A stretch of 64,000 nucleotides of DNA, from assembly GCF_022548875.1 (NCBI RefSeq), contig NZ_JAKZEW010000013.1, positions 1 through 64,000 of the forward strand. Reading direction: 5' to 3'. This document shows, one piece after another, positions 59,207 through 64,000 of this stretch. The notes beneath the pieces were generated by a model. It ran no database searches. It had not been told where the DNA came from and saw only the letters and a list, made by a program, of their open reading frames with translations. Source of the DNA: Glycomyces sp. L485 (GTDB lineage: Bacteria; Actinomycetota; Actinomycetes; Mycobacteriales; Micromonosporaceae). Position 1 is the stretch's first letter; every line of letters starts with the position of its first letter. The position numbers and the translations under genes are program-made.

Positions 59207-60175
59207 TCACCTCGGGTTCCCCTCGCGAAATTCGGCCGGGAGACCGAACAGCGGGAAGAGGCGAGAGGTGTCGAGGAAGTAGTTCAGGCCGGTGATCCGC
59301 CCGGCCTCTACCTCCAGGACGGTGATCGACCACGGGTTCCACACGCCGGGCTCGTTCGAGGGCTTGTAGTGGCCGAAGGCGGGCAGGCCGTTGGCGCCGA
59401 TGCGGACCAGGCGGGAGTCGCGGCAGTCGCCGCCGGTGCCGAGCATGAACTCGGCGACGCCGCTCGGGCCTTGGACCCACAGCGGGATGGGCGGCATGGA
59501 CAGGGCCACGTCCTGGTGCAGCAGCGAGGTGAGCGCCTCCATGTCGTAGGCCTCGAACGCGGCCACGTAGCCGTCGACGAGCTTCTTGAGCTCGGCGTCG
59601 TCGATCGTGTACTCGTCGGCGGGCGAGGGCTGGAGCTTCTCCATGGTGGCCCTGGCCCGCTGGAGCGCGCTGTTGACCGAGGCGGGGCTGATCTGGAGGG
59701 CCTCTGCGGTCTCGGACGCGGAGAACCGCAGGACCTCTCGCATGAGCATGACGGCGCGCTGCTTGGCCGGCAGGTGCTGGACCGCGGCTACGAACGCCAG
59801 CCGCAGCGAGTCCTTCACGGCGGTGTGCTCGGCCGGGTCGGCGCCGAACGCCATGGAGTCGGGGATCGGCTCGATCCACACGTACTCCGGTTCGGGGGCT
59901 GGAAGGGGCGCGCCGGCGTCCGAGGCCGGCGCGAGGTCCATGGGGCGGGCGCGCCGCTGCGGGCCCTTGAGCATGTCCAGGCAGACGTTGGTGGCGATCT
60001 TGTACAGCCAGGAGCGCAGGCTGGAGCGGCCTTCGAACGAGTCGATGGCGCTCCAAGCGCGAGTGAAGGTCTCCTGGACCGCGTCCTCGGCCTCGAACGA
60101 GGAGCCGAGCATCCGGTATGCGTGGGCGCACAGCTCTCGGCGATGCGGCTCGAAGGCGTTGAGCACGTCGTTCAT
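59207..60175 (-). CDS. ECF sigma factor with NTF2/SnoaL-like C-terminal domain (SigG-like)
   Basis: This 322-residue sigma factor has region 2 (about 10-80, with AYRMLGSSFEAEDAVQETF and SLRSWLYKIATNVCLD), region 4 (about 130-190, with LPAKQRAVMLMREVLRFSA and ISPASVNSALQRARA) and a C-terminal NTF2-like domain (about 200-320, LVDGYVAAFEAYDMEALTSLL). This layout matches mycobacterial SigG-type ECF factors, in which the extra domain replaces a separate anti-sigma factor as control element. No anti-sigma gene is adjacent. The ATG is at 60175. Confidence 0.93.
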   Translation of the reverse strand: MNDVLNAFEPHRRELCAHAYRMLGSSFEAEDAVQETFTRAWSAIDSFEGRSSLRSWLYKIATNVCLDMLKGPQRRARPMDLAPASDAGAPLPAPEPEYVWIEPIPDSMAFGADPAEHTAVKDSLRLAFVAAVQHLPAKQRAVMLMREVLRFSASETAEALQISPASVNSALQRARATMEKLQPSPADEYTIDDAELKKLVDGYVAAFEAYDMEALTSLLHQDVALSMPPIPLWVQGPSGVAEFMLGTGGDCRDSRLVRIGANGLPAFGHYKPSNEPGVWNPWSITVLEVEAGRITGLNYFLDTSRLFPLFGLPAEFREGNPR

Positions 60176-60273
60176 ACCGCTACGATTCCACACTCCTACG
60201 ACGAAATGAGCGCGTTCTCTCGCGTGCCATGAACAGCGGTGGCACTGAACCCTGTGTGGGTCAACGAGATCAG

Positions 60274-62298
60274 CTAGGAGTTCCCGCGGTGGAGGTGGAG
60301 CCAGCGGTCGAAGTCGTCGGCGCTCATCGGCTTGGCGAAGTGCCAGCCCTGTCCAGCGTGGCAGCCCCAGTCCTCTAGTTGCTTGCGCACCTTCTCGTCC
60401 TCGACGCCCTCGGCGACGACCGCGACGTCCAGCGCGCGGCCCAGATCGATCGTCGAGGAGACGATCGCCGCGTTGTCCGGGTCGTCGATGAGGGTGGTCA
60501 CGAACATCTTGTCGATCTTGATCTCGGTGACCGGCAGGCGCCGCAGATGCTGCATCGAGGAGAAGCCGGTGCCGAAGTCGTCGAGGCTGATGCCCAGGCC
60601 CAGGTCGGAGAGGCATTGCACATTGTCGACCACTCGGCGCGGGTCGGCCATGAGGGCGCTCTCGGTGATCTCCAGTTGAAGCCGGGAGGCGTCAACCCCG
60701 TAGGCGTCCATCCGCTCGGTGAGGTAGTCGGTGAACTCGGGCGACTGGAGGTCCCGCACGCTCACGTTGACCGCCATCCGCAGCCGGTAACCGGCGTCGT
60801 TCCAGCAGCGCAGTTGACGCAGCGCGATGTCGACGACCCGTTCGGTGAGCATCCGCATCACCGAGGAGTGCTCGGCGGTCTCGATGATCTCGGCGGGATT
60901 GACCATGCCGCGCTCGGGGTGGTGGTAGCGCAGCAGCGCCTCGGCGCCGATGACCTCGCCGGTCGCCAGGCAGACCTGTGGCTGGTAGAAGAGGTTGACG
61001 CCGGGGGCGTCGGGGTGGTCGAGGGCGCGGCGGAGGTCGCCGAGGAGGATGAGCCGCTCAGGCGAGTGGTGGTCGAACTCGGGCGCGTACCGGGCGTACG
61101 AGCCCGCGCGCTTCTTCGACTCGTCCATGGCGATGTCGGCGTGGCGGAACAGGGTCTGGAAGTCCTTGCCGTCGTCGGGATAGACCACGATGCCGACCGA
61201 GCCGTCGATCTCGATCGAGACGTCGTCGATGACGATGGCCTTGTCGAGGCGGGCGCGGATCTCGCGGGCGCATTCGAGCGGGTCGGTCATGCCGTCCAGC
61301 TCGCTCCACGCGAACGCGAACTCGTCACCGCCGAGCCGCGCGATCTGTTTGCCGAGGGGCTTGTCGGCCAGGAAACGGTCGGCGAGTTCGAGGAGCAGCT
61401 TGTCGCCGACGTCGTGGCCGAGCGCCGAGTTGACGTCCGCGAAGCGGTCGAGGTCGAGGATCATGACGGTCACGGCGGTGTTGGTCTCACCGGCGTCGAC
61501 GAGCTTGGCCTCGACGGCCTGCTGAAAGCCCTTGCGGTTGAGCAGGCCCGTCAGCGGGTCCCGCTCGGCCTGCTCCTCGCGCCGCGCGGCGGTCTGAAGG
61601 ATCCGGTAGACGCTGAAGATCGGGATGGCCGAGACCGCCACCAGCCACCACGAGGTGCTGGCGGCGACCGCCAGCAGCGGCGAGATCGCCGTCAGAGTCG
61701 CCCGCAGCGCCCATTCGCTGCGGAACCAGGCCCAGAAGTGGTCGGCCCACGAACCGCCAGCGCGCATCTTCATCGCCAGCGACACCTGAGCGGTGGAGAC
61801 GACGCTCCACACCATCCCGGCGGCGAGCAGCCCGGCGACCTGCGTCAACGAGGCGGTCCATTCGCCGCCGGCGATCCCCGTCCACGTCCACCAGGCCGCG
61901 CACAGCGCGATGCCGATCTGGGACAGGTTGAACACCGACCGCCACAGCGATGCGCCCAGCTGGACGTACAGCAGCATCATCGCCGCGGACTGGACGATGA
62001 GCGCCGGAACGAAACCCCAGGTGACCATTGTCGAGTAGACGTAGGTCAGGGAGATCATCGCGATCGGCGACATGCCGAGCCCGGCCCAGCGGGCCGGGCG
62101 CAGTTCCGCGAACAGAGCGAGCCCCGCGGTGAGCCACAATGCGAAGGGCGCGCTGAACCACCCTGTGTCGGGACTACCGGCCTGTGCCGCCGTCAGCGCG
62201 GCGATGACGACCGCCCCCACGGCGACGGCCGCCATGAAGCCGTAGTACCGGCCCGGATGCTCTCGAGGCGCAGTGTTGCGCATGAGCGTCGTGGCCAT
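60274..62298 (-). CDS. Membrane GGDEF/EAL protein (cyclic di-GMP metabolism)
   Basis: This 674-residue protein has about seven to eight membrane helices (about 20-250), a GGDEF domain with the intact motif GGDEF at 323-327, and an EAL domain with EALLR at 453-457 and further active-site motifs (NVSVRDLQ, EITESALM, DDFGTGFSS, KIDKMF, AEGVE). Both synthesis and breakdown of c-di-GMP look possible. No RxxD inhibitory site precedes GGDEF. The ATG at 62298 follows GGAGGAG; the frame is open to 62346. It is monocistronic. Confidence 0.93.
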   Translation of the reverse strand: MATTLMRNTAPREHPGRYYGFMAAVAVGAVVIAALTAAQAGSPDTGWFSAPFALWLTAGLALFAELRPARWAGLGMSPIAMISLTYVYSTMVTWGFVPALIVQSAAMMLLYVQLGASLWRSVFNLSQIGIALCAAWWTWTGIAGGEWTASLTQVAGLLAAGMVWSVVSTAQVSLAMKMRAGGSWADHFWAWFRSEWALRATLTAISPLLAVAASTSWWLVAVSAIPIFSVYRILQTAARREEQAERDPLTGLLNRKGFQQAVEAKLVDAGETNTAVTVMILDLDRFADVNSALGHDVGDKLLLELADRFLADKPLGKQIARLGGDEFAFAWSELDGMTDPLECAREIRARLDKAIVIDDVSIEIDGSVGIVVYPDDGKDFQTLFRHADIAMDESKKRAGSYARYAPEFDHHSPERLILLGDLRRALDHPDAPGVNLFYQPQVCLATGEVIGAEALLRYHHPERGMVNPAEIIETAEHSSVMRMLTERVVDIALRQLRCWNDAGYRLRMAVNVSVRDLQSPEFTDYLTERMDAYGVDASRLQLEITESALMADPRRVVDNVQCLSDLGLGISLDDFGTGFSSMQHLRRLPVTEIKIDKMFVTTLIDDPDNAAIVSSTIDLGRALDVAVVAEGVEDEKVRKQLEDWGCHAGQGWHFAKPMSADDFDRWLHLHRGNS

Positions 62299-62632
62299 AT
62301 CGCTCCTCCCACTGCCACGGTCGTCGAGGTGACGCGCCAGAATCACCGTTGATCGGCCGTGACCGACTCTTCTGTCATATCGCGAATTCGGCTCCCAGAC
62401 AACGTCGGCGGCACATGCGGCACAGTTGTGACCAGGCGCGACATATCAATTACAGAAACCGTTATCCATCCATTCGCGGCAGCGCCGACGAGCGCGGACG
62501 CGCGCCCGCGAGTCGCCCCGCGCGAAGCGAGATGACCCGCCGTAGGGGCGCGGGGCGACTCCCCGCAATGACTCTGCCCTGTTCTAACGAACCGACCCCC
62601 GCTTCGGAATACGGATCGTTATCGATTTGTGA
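62299..62632. other. Intergenic gap with ligA terminator hairpin
   Basis: No coding region was found. A 14-bp perfect inverted repeat (62510-62523 with 62548-62561) with a 24-nt loop lies 72 bases past the ligA stop and probably ends ligA. The lower-GC part 62370-62460 probably contains the promoter of the GGDEF/EAL gene. Confidence 0.55.
62510..62561 (-). terminator. Probable terminator of ligA
   Basis: Perfect 14-bp stem with a 24-nt loop, downstream of ligA and upstream of the GGDEF/EAL promoter region. Confidence 0.6.

Positions 62633-64000
<1,368 letters not shown>

Overview
The window is high-GC DNA with strong G/C bias at third codon positions, GTG starts, ATGA/GTGA-coupled operons and several leaderless-looking genes. 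Gene content fits Actinomycetota: a ctaE-qcrCAB respiratory cluster beside trpD, a Stealth-family phosphotransferase, a DUF3159 protein, actinobacterial HTH regulators and iron boxes of the DtxR/IdeR type. A Glycomycetaceae or Micromonosporales-like genome is my guess from the overall content; it is not proven by the sequence alone. No rRNA, tRNA, CRISPR array, insertion sequence or phage module was seen.

Layout. 0.2-4.5 kb: cytochrome bcc complex and oxidase subunit III (minus strand), diverging from a degenerate receiver protein and trpD. 6.3-9.2 kb: zinc-ribbon coiled-coil protein, Nif3-like protein and an HTH regulator. 9.5-15.4 kb: phosphoesterase, M3 peptidase, Stealth protein and 2H phosphoesterase. 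15.5-21.3 kb: cydABDC, a second (bd-type) terminal oxidase with its exporter. 21.4-23.8 kb: proC, an epimerase-family gene behind a two-site operator, and a GNAT enzyme. 23.9-28.7 kb: a modular GH10 xylanase behind a perfect palindrome, then bfr and bfd with iron boxes, then threonine aldolase. 28.7-37.4 kb: mixed accessory genes, including a Crp-like regulator, a nucleotidyltransferase, a decayed GH42 beta-galactosidase, divergent small PH-domain membrane proteins, a 2-hydroxyacid dehydrogenase, a sugar-dehydrogenase lipoprotein and a membrane phosphoesterase. 37.4-42.3 kb: mgtE with an upstream leader peptide, then gatB, gatA and gatC. 42.9-49.9 kb: two tandem heterodimeric ABC exporters. 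49.9-52.3 kb: an NmtR-type ArsR regulator and a divergent P1B-4-like metal ATPase. 52.5-58.3 kb: two sodium/solute symporter modules flanking a LytS/LytTR two-component system. 58.6-64 kb: VOC protein, ECF sigma factor with an NTF2-like tail, GGDEF/EAL protein and the 3' part of ligA.

How genes work together. The window holds two branches of aerobic respiration (bcc-aa3 and bd), iron storage and release (bfr/bfd), Mg2+ uptake (mgtE), Ni/Co-type export and organic-acid uptake. The most unusual items are: (1) two duplicated ABC pairs in which one subunit of each has lost Walker A, the Walker B Asp and the switch His while its partner has lost the LSGGQ signature, so one composite ATP site is fully erased and the other is complete; (2) a 28-codon reading frame with a near-perfect ribosome site upstream of mgtE, encoding an acidic/proline start (MGDDPSPS) and RNA segments able to form competing hairpins, which suggests Mg2+-responsive leader-peptide control; (3) a LytS-type kinase without membrane segments placed between two symporter modules; and (4) several gene remnants (GH42, a methyltransferase-like tail, an in-frame tail after the sigma factor).
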